This document shows, piece by piece, positions 24,522 through 32,651 of a stretch of DNA of 64,000 nt. The position numbers and the translations under genes are program-made. The notes under the pieces are model-generated. The model saw nothing but the letters and a program-made list of their open reading frames with translations. It was not told where the DNA came from and did not search any database. Within the stretch, counting starts at the first letter, position 1. Every line of letters starts with the position of its first letter. Source of the stretch: Chitinophaga pinensis DSM 2588 (GTDB lineage Bacteria > Bacteroidota > Bacteroidia > Chitinophagales > Chitinophagaceae); contig NC_013132.1 of the NCBI RefSeq assembly GCF_000024005.1, forward strand, positions 5,016,001-5,080,000. The letters are read 5' to 3'.

Positions 24522-26219
24522 ATGTCGTCAACTTTTGCTCCGTTCAGCCGTAAAAGTGCCTTTATTACGGAACTACTGATTATTATCGGTCTGGCTATTG
24601 TACCGTTGTTTGTCACATTCCCTTACCGGGTAAACATCTTCCTTTCCTGGGAAGGCGCTTACAGATTATCCCAGGGGCAGGTACCATATAAAGACTTTGG
24701 GTTGCCATTAGGTTATGGTTTCTGGCTGATGCCTGCATTGTTTTTTAAGATTTTCGGTCCGCAGCTGATCACGCTTGTAAAGGCTCAGGTGGCGATGAAT
24801 ATCATTGCCGGGTTGTCTTTCCGTTCTATCCTGAAAAGTCTGCATGTAAAAGCAGGCATCAGGGTGTTGTCGGTGTTGCTGTTTGTACTGTCGTATTCCT
24901 TTTTCAATTTCTGGCCCTGGTATAACCAGACAGTAATTGTATATGAATTGGTAGGGTTGGCATTTTTGTTCCGTTTCCTGACGGGGCCGGAAGGCAAGAC
25001 CCGTTACCTGTTCCTGTTTCTCTCCGCGTTGTTTACTTTCCTGTCGTTCTTTACCAAGCAGGATGGCGGCGGACTGGCATTGCTGTTATCACTGGCATTG
25101 CTGGCATATAGTACCCTGCAGCGGAGAAGCTGGCTGGATATTCCGGTATACCTGGCTTTTTATGGTCTGGTGGCAGCGGTGGTGATTGTGCCTTTGCTGC
25201 CTTACGGGTTTGGTTACTGGTTTAACCACGGACAGACACCACATAACTCACGTTTATCCTTATATGATATTATTACGGAAGTGATGGCTGCTTCGCAGTG
25301 GATCAAATTTTATGTTGTGATGGTGGTGCTTTGTCTGGTACCTGCCTTTGGCAAATGGAAGGCTTTCTGGAACAACCGCGAGGCCATGTTATTCACCCTG
25401 CTGACCCTGGGGATACTGGTAGAGGCGGCAATTTTCCAGGTGACCAGTTACACACCGCCGGATAATAATATCTTCTTTCATGCCTTTGCTTTTGCATTCA
25501 TTGTGAGCCGTTTACAGGAACAACTTAATCTGAAGCTGGAGCGCTGGTCTTCGTTTGGTCTGGCAACGCTGCTGGTGTTGTTATGGTGGTCCGGTTCCTT
25601 CTGGAAATACCTGGACAGGGTTGTAGCACGTATTGTGCCACATGAGCAGGTGATAGCTGGTAAGGGAGATGGTCAGGTGGCAGATAGCAGCAACTATGCG
25701 ATCTACAACCCACAGATCAGCGCTACCGGCGAGAACGTGGTATCCCGCAATAATTTCATGCTGAATACAGATACGACGGATGTACCTACAGATAAATGGA
25801 TCTTCTCTGATCTCTGGGCTTTTAAGAAAATCTATATGCCACCTTCGACAGTAGAAGGTATGAACCGTTTGATGGCGATGCCTGTTGTAAAGGAGAAGAA
25901 AGGCGATCTTAAATTGCTGAATATGACGGAATTAACCCCTTTAGCGCAGGCGATGCCTTACAGGCTGGAAACAGGCAGTGATTATCCTTTATGGTATCAC
26001 CTGGGTGTGGGGATGTTTAACCGTCAGCTGGAAATGTTCAGTAAAAAGGTCAAGGGGCATTACTATGATGTTGTACTTTACGAATATGCGGCGGGTAATA
26101 ATAACTTTTTTCCGTTTGCATTAAGATATGAGTTGCAGAAGCACTACCGAAAGGTAGATGAATTCCTGGCGCCACGCCGTCCGACGAATGCCATTATAGA
26201 GGTATTTGTTGCGCAATAG
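24522..26219 (+). CDS. GT-C fold membrane glycosyltransferase, candidate arabinosyltransferase
   Basis: The 565-aa membrane protein has about ten N-terminal helices and a soluble C-terminal domain of roughly 180 residues. The first loop carries LSWEGAYRLSQGQVPYKDFG, the placement of the acidic catalytic motif in PMT/ArnT-like GT-C enzymes that use polyprenyl-phosphate sugars. Other loops include WYNQTVI and FTKQDGG. Divergent from the arabinose-donor operon, so it may transfer the arabinose outside the membrane (inference). Acceptor unknown. It is not clearly Emb or Aft by eye. Confidence 0.65.
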   Translation: MSSTFAPFSRKSAFITELLIIIGLAIVPLFVTFPYRVNIFLSWEGAYRLSQGQVPYKDFGLPLGYGFWLMPALFFKIFGPQLITLVKAQVAMNIIAGLSFRSILKSLHVKAGIRVLSVLLFVLSYSFFNFWPWYNQTVIVYELVGLAFLFRFLTGPEGKTRYLFLFLSALFTFLSFFTKQDGGGLALLLSLALLAYSTLQRRSWLDIPVYLAFYGLVAAVVIVPLLPYGFGYWFNHGQTPHNSRLSLYDIITEVMAASQWIKFYVVMVVLCLVPAFGKWKAFWNNREAMLFTLLTLGILVEAAIFQVTSYTPPDNNIFFHAFAFAFIVSRLQEQLNLKLERWSSFGLATLLVLLWWSGSFWKYLDRVVARIVPHEQVIAGKGDGQVADSSNYAIYNPQISATGENVVSRNNFMLNTDTTDVPTDKWIFSDLWAFKKIYMPPSTVEGMNRLMAMPVVKEKKGDLKLLNMTELTPLAQAMPYRLETGSDYPLWYHLGVGMFNRQLEMFSKKVKGHYYDVVLYEYAAGNNNFFPFALRYELQKHYRKVDEFLAPRRPTNAIIEVFVAQ

Positions 26220-26262
26220 TGGGCTAATTTTCAGTGCTTTGTGTGGCATTTCTTTACCCTTT

Positions 26263-27192
26263 ATGCTAATTCATGTGAAAACTGATACTGTGCAAGACAA
26301 ACCAGATAACACAAAGCTCTGGCTATTTCTGTTTGCTGTGTATATTATCTGGGGATCTACCTACCTGGGGATGAAAATCGCCACGGAGGTAGTACCCCCT
26401 TTTTTATTATCTGCCTTTCGCTTTCTGGCTGCCGGGACAATTCTGGGACTGATCAGTCGAGGGAGTGAGCGGCAATGGCCGACAAAACAACAGGTAGGAT
26501 CTGCTGCGTTCGTCGGATTGATGCTGATCGGTATCGGTAATTCCTGTACGGCGCTGGCGGTGCATTATATGCCATCCGGATTGGTTGCATTGATTGTGGC
26601 GGCTATCCCGGTGTGGTTTGTAGGATTTGACTGGGCCTTTTTCTCTAAACAACGCCCTACGATTATGACGTTTACGGGTATCCTCGTGGGATTGGTGGGA
26701 TTGTTCCTCTTATTCAACCCTTTCGGAGCAGATCATCAGAGCCGTCCCTATCCCTTATGGCCTATCGCGGTTTTGGCAGGAGGTTGTGCCTGTTGGGCGC
26801 TGGGTTCCTTATCGGTATCTAAATTATCCATGCCGGCGCCGATGACGTCGGCCGCTTTGCAGATGCTGACAGGTTCGGTATTTTGCTTTATCGTTAGTTC
26901 GGTGATGGAACCCGGCGCCTGGAATACACTGGCACATCTGAGTACGCGGACCATCAGCGCTTACCTTTATCTGGTGTTTATTGGTTCGCTGGTAGGTTTT
27001 ACCTCTTACAGCTGGCTAACGCGTAATGCGCCGCCGGGATTATTATCGACGTATGCGTATGTAAACCCGGTAGTGGCTTTATTCTTAGGATGGGCGATCG
27101 GCCATGAAAATTTAACTTCACAGGCACTGATGGCCTGCGGAATTGTAATCGGAGGTGTGGTACTGATGACCTTAGGTAAACGGAAGGGCTAA
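26263..27192 (+). CDS. EamA/DMT family transporter
   Basis: Inner-membrane carrier of about 309 aa with two EamA repeats, about ten helices. Typical strings are YIIWGSTYLGMKIA, PPFLLSAFRFLAAG, VALIVAAIPVWFVG and, in the second repeat, STYAYVNPVVALFLGWAIGHE. Substrate unknown; relatives export metabolites or amino acids. The frame stays open upstream into the end of the GT-C gene; ATG 26263 is the first reasonable start, and GTG 26290 (VQDKPDNTKLW) is an alternative. It directly follows the GT-C gene and may be cotranscribed. Confidence 0.85.
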   Translation: MLIHVKTDTVQDKPDNTKLWLFLFAVYIIWGSTYLGMKIATEVVPPFLLSAFRFLAAGTILGLISRGSERQWPTKQQVGSAAFVGLMLIGIGNSCTALAVHYMPSGLVALIVAAIPVWFVGFDWAFFSKQRPTIMTFTGILVGLVGLFLLFNPFGADHQSRPYPLWPIAVLAGGCACWALGSLSVSKLSMPAPMTSAALQMLTGSVFCFIVSSVMEPGAWNTLAHLSTRTISAYLYLVFIGSLVGFTSYSWLTRNAPPGLLSTYAYVNPVVALFLGWAIGHENLTSQALMACGIVIGGVVLMTLGKRKG

Positions 27193-27210
27193 AAAGATGT
27201 TATTATATAA

Positions 27211-28446
27211 ATGACCTTGTTTATGGCTTACGAACGTTTTTGGGAAAAGAAGGCTTCGAAATCCGGAAGGTCCGTTGCAGATAATATCACTGCCGGCGCG
27301 AAGGCTTTGCCGGCAGTCAACCCCTTGCTAAATTTATCTGCAGCTCCTGGAAGTCCTGTGCAACGATATGTAGCAGGAGGAGATGGTCGCCGGTGGCCGC
27401 TGACCAGGACATCTGAGGACGGCAGGATGCAGGTCGTGGGGAAAGGTACCGGGAATAAATTGTATGCCGAACAGGATCTGATTGTAAGCGCATCGGCCGC
27501 ATTGGCGGCAGCGAAGGCTGATATCAGACTGGTCGCGGGCACTACTACAAAAAGCGTAGTAAATCCGGCTACAAACAAGCGCAAACACTTGCCTGATGTG
27601 GAGGTCAGAAAGGCAAAAGATCAGGGTGAAGAGTTTAGCCATGAGGGAAGTTGCATAGATGAAGCGCTGGCTATCATGGATACGAATAAACAAAAGGGAC
27701 TTAGTGGTAGGTTTTCCGGCAAATTGTACAAGGCTGTATTAGCGCATCTGTTTCAACAGCGTGGCGTACAAGATTATGATGGCGACATCGACCGAATTGA
27801 GAAAAAGGATAATAAAAGGGAGAAAAGTGTTGATAAACTCGACGGTGACTATGACTATTTCCGGGATCTGTTGTATGAGGTGGTTTATAATGCACCGCGC
27901 TGGTTGCCTGACGACTGGCGGGAAGTGAGAACAGCACTGGCGGGAGCAGATACATTGACAATGGATTTATTCTGGACCAGGCTATTGAGGCTTTCCCGCA
28001 GGAAATCTGCAACGATGCCTGATGCGCTTACGGAAAAGAATGTGCGGATATTTAATAATTTGATTGACAATCAACTGGGGGTGAGAGACTTGCTGGCAAC
28101 GCATAATGCTGGTCGTGATGAAAATGTGGCAGGTGTCAATGAAATGGCCAATCCTAAGGTAGGGGGTTCATTTTTGATCCTGAGTGGCGGTCGGAACGTA
28201 CAAAAGAAACTTACCTGGAATTTTCATTGGGGGGCAGCGGCGATGAAGAGCGGATCGGATATTGTGACGATTGAGAGTTATGCAAATAATGAGGATGCGA
28301 AAGGGCAATGGGATATGTATGGGACAGCGAAAAAAGAGCAGACTTTTCATGCGGAGCATGCGGGGTCAAATATGCATGGACATTCTCCGGTGACGGTAGG
28401 TACGTGGGCTGGGCCTAAGGGGAAATTAAATATTGGGTCGGAGTGA
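27211..28446 (+). CDS. eCIS-effector-like protein
   Basis: The 411-aa protein has no signal peptide. The N-terminus is low-complexity and basic, with the PVQR string (residues ~49-52) that marks cargo-type proteins of extracellular contractile injection systems in Bacteroidota. The C-terminal third has WNFHWGAAAMKSG, DIVTIESYAN, GQWDMYGTAKKEQTFHAEH and GHSPVT, resembling the end domain of eCIS-core (DUF4157-type) proteins. The central ~200 residues are unique. No sheath, baseplate or immunity gene is adjacent. ATG 27211 or 27223. The call rests on recognised style, not an alignment, so confidence is limited. Confidence 0.45.
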   Translation: MTLFMAYERFWEKKASKSGRSVADNITAGAKALPAVNPLLNLSAAPGSPVQRYVAGGDGRRWPLTRTSEDGRMQVVGKGTGNKLYAEQDLIVSASAALAAAKADIRLVAGTTTKSVVNPATNKRKHLPDVEVRKAKDQGEEFSHEGSCIDEALAIMDTNKQKGLSGRFSGKLYKAVLAHLFQQRGVQDYDGDIDRIEKKDNKREKSVDKLDGDYDYFRDLLYEVVYNAPRWLPDDWREVRTALAGADTLTMDLFWTRLLRLSRRKSATMPDALTEKNVRIFNNLIDNQLGVRDLLATHNAGRDENVAGVNEMANPKVGGSFLILSGGRNVQKKLTWNFHWGAAAMKSGSDIVTIESYANNEDAKGQWDMYGTAKKEQTFHAEHAGSNMHGHSPVTVGTWAGPKGKLNIGSE

Positions 28447-28747
28447 GAACAGTGCTGATTACATGGATTTAAGCCCTAATGTATACCAGCCCTTCTCTTG
28501 GGGTATACATACTTCATATATGCCGTATAGATGGACTTGATGGAAACTCCTTCCAAAAACATCTGTAAACCTTCTTTAGGATTAAAACTGTACTTGTAAA
28601 CTTCAAACAGGATTATTCAACAAGCGTGTAAACCTATATCAGGACTATACCACTGTAGTTATTACTATTTGAATATACTATCCTTGGATTATACCCGAGA
28701 TATACATGCTTGATACATGACGTATAGGTGGACTTGATTTGAGAATC
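28447..28747. repeat. Spacer with direct repeats
   Basis: A 38-bp direct repeat (28504-28541 and 28701-28738; 5 mismatches; TATACAT..CTT.ATA..ATG.CGTATAG.TGGACTTGAT pattern) is 197 bp apart. Between them a TGTAAAC..AGGATTA motif occurs three times at 28564, 28595 and 28627. No gene is seen in 28447-29107. Confidence 0.7.
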
Positions 28748-28876
28748 TTCAGATGAAGATCTTGTTTTGTCTTTCCCCTAGCGGGAGCTTGTTATTGGAA
28801 GGTGGAGCCTTCTGAGATCTATTGTAGGGTGGGTTGGAGAGGTAAGTGTGTGTGGCTGCTTCTGCTGTATCTGAAA
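28748..28876. repeat. Degenerate copy of the TTTCAGATG palindromic element
   Basis: TTCAGATGAAG at the left end faces ATCTGAAAC at the right, about 129 bp apart, the same size as the other copies. The interior is diverged, but GGGTTGGAGAG recurs as in the 2920 and 5917 copies. Confidence 0.5.
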
Positions 28877-29107
28877 CTTCCGCCTGTAAGAGCCGGGTGA
28901 TTAATTAATGGGGGAGGTGAGGGTAATCGGAGTACTACGGTTTTGTATTTAGGCTAGACTATTGTTGATATTAGGTTAGCTGGGCTATTTTATCATAAAT
29001 GTCCAGTTTGGTATTGTGAACCAGTCTCTTCATGTGTATAAACTGTCAACTAATTTATTTAGTAATTACTAAAATAGTTAGTAATTTAGATTAACAGTTG
29101 AATAGTT

Positions 29108-30364
29108 ATGGAAAGGATACAGGAGAAACTTGCGATACTGGCAGATGCGGCGAAATATGATGCGTCGTGTGCTTCGAGTGGCAGTAACCGGAAAAACGAA
29201 ACCAAGGGATTGGGCAATGCGCATCCGGGTATGGGAATTTGTCATTCATATACAGCAGATGGTCGTTGTGTGTCGTTACTGAAGATATTGCTGACAAATG
29301 TCTGCATTTATGATTGTGCCTACTGTGTATCCCGTAGAAGTAATGATATTAAGCGGGCGGCATTCACGGTACAGGAAGTAGTAGACCTGACCATAAACTT
29401 TTACCGTCGGAACTATATAGAGGGGCTTTTTTTGAGTTCCGGTATTTTTAAAGATCCGGATTATACGATGGAGAGGTTAGTGAGAGTGGCTAAAAAGCTT
29501 CGAACGGAGCATAATTTCAATGGATATATTCATTTGAAAGCGATTCCTGGTGCAAGTGATGAATTAATGAGAGAGGCGGGGTTGTATGCAGATCGTTTGA
29601 GCGTCAATTTAGAGTTGCCGACAGAAGCAGGGTTAAAATTGCTGGCTCCGGAGAAGAACCGGCCGGCTATGATTCAACCGATCCGTTTTTTGCAGAATGA
29701 GATTATTCGGCTGGAAGATGAACGGAAGGTGTTGAAGAAGGTGCCGACTTTTGTTCCGGCAGGACAGAGTACGCAGGTAATAGTAGGTGCGGCGGGTGAG
29801 TCGGATATGGAAATCATGCACCTGGCTTCCCGTTTTTATAGACAATTCCAGCTGAAACGTGTGTATTATTCTGGCTATGTGCCGATCAGCAATGATAACA
29901 GATTACCTGCCTTACATAGCCAGGTGCCGTTGATGCGGGAAAACCGGTTGTATCAGGCTGACTGGCTCTTACGTTTTTATGGTTTTGAACCTCATGAATT
30001 ATTGAATGAAAGACATCCGAATCTTGATACGGATATTGACCCCAAACTCTCCTGGGCGTTACGGAATCTGGACAGTTTTCCAGTAGACATTAATAAGGCT
30101 GATAAGATGCTGATTGCCAGGGTACCGGGCATCGGTATTGAAAGTCTGCGTAAAATATGCGCAGCGCGTATGCATGGTACACTGAATTGGGATCAGCTGA
30201 AACAGATGGGTGTTCAGATTGGAAAGGCGAGATATTTTATTACGTGTAAATCCGGTCCTCTCGAAAGACGGGATCTGACACCGGAACAGATACGTCGGCA
30301 ACTGCTGGCACAGTCCCACAGTAAATGGGCGAAAGCTCATAGTCCGCAGTTGCAGTTATTTTGA
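29108..30364 (+). CDS. Putative DNA modification/repair radical SAM protein (TIGR03916 type)
   Basis: Radical SAM enzyme, 418 aa. The Fe-S cluster motif is CxxxCxxC at C66, C70, C73 (CIYDCAYC). Hallmarks are GMGICHSYTADGRCVSLLKIL, RSNDIKRAAFT, LFLSSGIFKDPDYTMERL, YIHLKAIPG and TQVIVGAAGESD. The C-terminus has a helix-hairpin-helix (LIARVPGIGIESLRKI) consistent with DNA binding. Its family almost always pairs with a DUF4130 protein, as here. The ATG at 29108 follows an AT-rich leader. Reaction unproven. Confidence 0.9.
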   Translation: MERIQEKLAILADAAKYDASCASSGSNRKNETKGLGNAHPGMGICHSYTADGRCVSLLKILLTNVCIYDCAYCVSRRSNDIKRAAFTVQEVVDLTINFYRRNYIEGLFLSSGIFKDPDYTMERLVRVAKKLRTEHNFNGYIHLKAIPGASDELMREAGLYADRLSVNLELPTEAGLKLLAPEKNRPAMIQPIRFLQNEIIRLEDERKVLKKVPTFVPAGQSTQVIVGAAGESDMEIMHLASRFYRQFQLKRVYYSGYVPISNDNRLPALHSQVPLMRENRLYQADWLLRFYGFEPHELLNERHPNLDTDIDPKLSWALRNLDSFPVDINKADKMLIARVPGIGIESLRKICAARMHGTLNWDQLKQMGVQIGKARYFITCKSGPLERRDLTPEQIRRQLLAQSHSKWAKAHSPQLQLF

Positions 30365-30378
30365 TTGAACGAAGAACG

Positions 30379-30483
30379 ATGATCAATATACTGAGTCTAT
30401 GCTATGAATTCCTCAATAACTACCGTCTGGCGGACTATCACATGCTGTGGTTGTGTGGTGATAGTTCGCCGATGGTAGACTAA
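30379..30483 (+). other. Hairpin and 34-codon frame between the repair-pair genes
   Basis: In the 130-bp gap, CTACC (30420) and GGCGGACTATCAC pair with GTGATAGTTCGCC and GGTAG (ending 30478): 5 + 13 base pairs and a 16-nt loop. The same region encodes an uninterrupted ATG frame (30379-30483) ending just before the downstream gene. No protein family is recognised. The hairpin lacks a T-run, so it is not an ordinary terminator. Confidence 0.3.
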
Positions 30484-30494
30484 ATGTTACTAAA

Positions 30495-31265
30495 ATGACT
30501 ACGTGGTTGTATGATGGAAGTTTTGATGGCTTCCTTTCTGCGGTATTTGATCTGTACTGGCAGAAGAAGACGGATGTTACTATCCGGAAGGAACAGGATC
30601 ATGTCCAGGGTTTGTTTGAGAATGTCATCTTTATGCCGACGATAATGGCCAATGCTGATAGAGTATGGATTGGTTTAAGCAGGAAGTTATCAGAAGAACA
30701 TCTGCAGCAGTTGTTTTGCTGTTATCTTTCGGAACTGGCTGGAGAAGAGGATCATATGGTAGGGTTTATACGGCATGTATTTTCCAGCGAAACAGATATT
30801 TCAGGCGATTTCGGGAATAAATATATACTGCATGTAGCACAGACAGCGCGTAAAGTGCTGCGTGAAAAACACCGGATGGAGGCCTTTGTGCGCTTTCAGC
30901 TGACAAAGGATAATATCTACTATTCGCTTGTATCTCCGGATTATAATGTGTTGCCACTGATCGCTAAACATTTTAAAGAACGATATGCAGATCAGTACTG
31001 GATTATCTATGATGAACGCAGGCGGTTTGGGATCTATTACAATCTTGAAAAAGTAGAGACAATTCGACTGCAGTTTAATACGGAATATGATCCACATTAT
31101 CATACAACTGGAAATGTATGGGCGCCGGAGGAGGAGTTGTATCAGCAGCTCTGGAATACGTATTTCAAAGAGGCGAATATTGTAGGCAGAAAGAATCCAC
31201 GGTTGCAGTTACAGCATATGCCGCGGAGGTATTGGAAGTATCTGACAGAGATGCGGTTAGATTGA
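30495..31265 (+). CDS. DUF4130 putative DNA-repair protein (TIGR03915 type), partner of the radical SAM enzyme
   Basis: The 256-aa protein begins WLYDGSFDGFLSAVFDLY, the standard start of TIGR03915/DUF4130 proteins, and carries ARKVLREKHRMEAFVRFQ, DYNVLPLIAKHFKERY and a C-terminal RKNPRLQLQHMPRRYWKYL. The DUF4130 domain has a uracil-DNA-glycosylase-like fold in published annotation of the family. It lies 130 bp after the radical SAM gene, the usual pairing. Together they probably act on a specific DNA lesion or modified base, not yet defined. Confidence 0.85.
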   Translation: MTTWLYDGSFDGFLSAVFDLYWQKKTDVTIRKEQDHVQGLFENVIFMPTIMANADRVWIGLSRKLSEEHLQQLFCCYLSELAGEEDHMVGFIRHVFSSETDISGDFGNKYILHVAQTARKVLREKHRMEAFVRFQLTKDNIYYSLVSPDYNVLPLIAKHFKERYADQYWIIYDERRRFGIYYNLEKVETIRLQFNTEYDPHYHTTGNVWAPEEELYQQLWNTYFKEANIVGRKNPRLQLQHMPRRYWKYLTEMRLD

Positions 31266-31303
31266 TTGGTTTGAGGCAATTGTTGGAGCTTGAAAAAATA
31301 TAG

Positions 31304-31371
31304 ATGGGCAAGCCAGTTTTAGTATCCCGGCGAAGGAAATGCCGGAATGGTTTAAAAACAAGCTTGCCCAT
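31304..31371. repeat. Nested palindrome downstream of the repair pair
   Basis: ATGGGCAAGC (31304-31313) pairs with GCTTGCCCAT (31362-31371), enclosing TTTTA/TAAAA and CCGGC/GCCGG stems. No T-run. It may be a repetitive extragenic palindrome or an RNA end. Confidence 0.55.
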
Positions 31372-31411
31372 TATGTGTTCGTTATGCTGCTCAAAGACAC
31401 GTTAAGGAAGA

Positions 31412-31675
31412 TTAATAACAAGAATAAACCTCATGATACGCGCCGCAAGTTCCGCTTATTGCCGTTGCGTAAATTGTCATTAATGGCGCTTCACCTGGTT
31501 TTACAGGTGAAAGGGCAAGATTTGGTGCAGCTACTGTACAAAGATTTTCTGATTCTATGGCGCGCAGGTAAATGTTACAACGGGCCGGATCCTCTGAGGT
31601 TTTAAATGCCGCATATACGGCTGCAGATAGGGCAATAGCAAATATGCAAATCATTATCAATTTAGCTCTTAACAT
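31412..31675 (-). CDS. Small secreted cysteine-containing protein
   Basis: Predicted protein of 87 aa starting MLRAKLIMICIFAIALSAA (signal peptide), with a mature part containing four cysteines (RCN, NLCTV, GTCGA, SCY). The layout recalls DUF6520-type small exported proteins of Bacteroidota, but the match is by eye only. The longer frame (to 31762) adds an unlikely second hydrophobic stretch. It is antisense to an equally open plus-strand frame, so the assignment is tentative. The function is unknown. Confidence 0.45.
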   Translation of the reverse strand: MLRAKLIMICIFAIALSAAVYAAFKTSEDPARCNIYLRAIESENLCTVAAPNLALSPVKPGEAPLMTIYATAISGTCGAYHEVYSCY

Positions 31676-31870
31676 CAGTAAGTATTTAATAGTTAATAAT
31701 AGGATCGCAGATAGACTGCAGATAGTAAATGACAGTCGTAGTATTACAGGTGAACAATACATGAAATTAAGACAGCTGGCTGTGATAGAGCTGCGTTTAT
31801 ATGTATGCCGCTATTTTCGATCTGAATAGCTGGCGGGCTGATTATTAGTTGTTTGGGTGATATTATTTAG

Positions 31871-32569
31871 TCATCTTGTCAATGCGGTATAGCCTTCCGG
31901 TATTTCTCCCAGCCTGAATTGATTGACCATGTTATGCGCTAAACGTGTCGGTTCAGGAATGCGATATCTGCCTATACATTGTTTGATGATATCCACGCTG
32001 TCCGGGACATCTATTTTGTGTCCTGGTGAAACGAATACCGGTTTGACGGCATTTTTCGTGCGTAATACAGCGCCGACAACTTCGTTTTTATATATCAATG
32101 GAGAACTGCTGCCTGTTGTGGAAGCAGGTTCTTCGTATTGGCCGCAGAGGAGTGTTTTGGCACAGCCAATGGTGGGCGTATCGGCTGATACGCCAAAGTG
32201 ACTTGCTATTCCCATACGACGCGGATGCGCTATCCCATGTCCATCTACCACAAGCAGATCCGGCTTTTGCGGAAGGTTTTCCCAGGCGTCCATTAAAGGC
32301 GGTACTTCGCGGAAGGCGAGATAACCTGGTACGTAAGGGAAAAGGACTTCTTTCTTTATGAGGGAATAACCGATCGGGAGCAGATCGGGAAAGCTGAGTA
32401 AGATGATGCCTGCGTAGACCGTAGTGCTGAATTTGTTGAAAGAGATGTCTGCACCGGCGATGATACTGAGGGGGAAGTTGCGGGGTTGAAGGAGGATGGA
32501 GTCGCGAAGGGAGTTTTGGATGATGGTGGCGTCCTGGACTTTGAGGTTGTCATAGTTTAAGTGTTGCAT
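31871..32569 (-). CDS. nfi: Endonuclease V
   Basis: Deoxyinosine 3'-endonuclease, 232 aa. Catalytic and wedge motifs are AGADISF (metal-binding Asp), PYVPGYLAFREVP (wedge PYIP-type motif and catalytic Glu), and LLVVDGHGIAHPRR (Asp). IGCAKTLLCG and NAVKPVFVSPGHKID follow. It acts on hypoxanthine in DNA. It lies downstream of the patatin gene on the same strand, 82 bp away. It also lies near the radical SAM/DUF4130 repair pair, but on the opposite strand. Confidence 0.93.
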   Translation of the reverse strand: MQHLNYDNLKVQDATIIQNSLRDSILLQPRNFPLSIIAGADISFNKFSTTVYAGIILLSFPDLLPIGYSLIKKEVLFPYVPGYLAFREVPPLMDAWENLPQKPDLLVVDGHGIAHPRRMGIASHFGVSADTPTIGCAKTLLCGQYEEPASTTGSSSPLIYKNEVVGAVLRTKNAVKPVFVSPGHKIDVPDSVDIIKQCIGRYRIPEPTRLAHNMVNQFRLGEIPEGYTALTR

Positions 32570-32651
32570 GTAAGTAAATTATGTGTGAGGGGAAGGAGTC
32601 AAATTTGGAGCCAAAAGTAGATGGTATCTCCGCCACTGGCACTACCCATAT

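Noticed and set aside
28504..28738. CRISPR-like spaced repeats
   Set aside because: Only two long and three short copies, with mismatches and unequal spacing; no cas genes in the window.
31339..31605. Plus-strand frame of 88 codons opposite the small secreted protein
   Set aside because: No signal, no motifs, and it overlaps the nested palindrome; the minus-strand frame has a signal peptide and is preferred.
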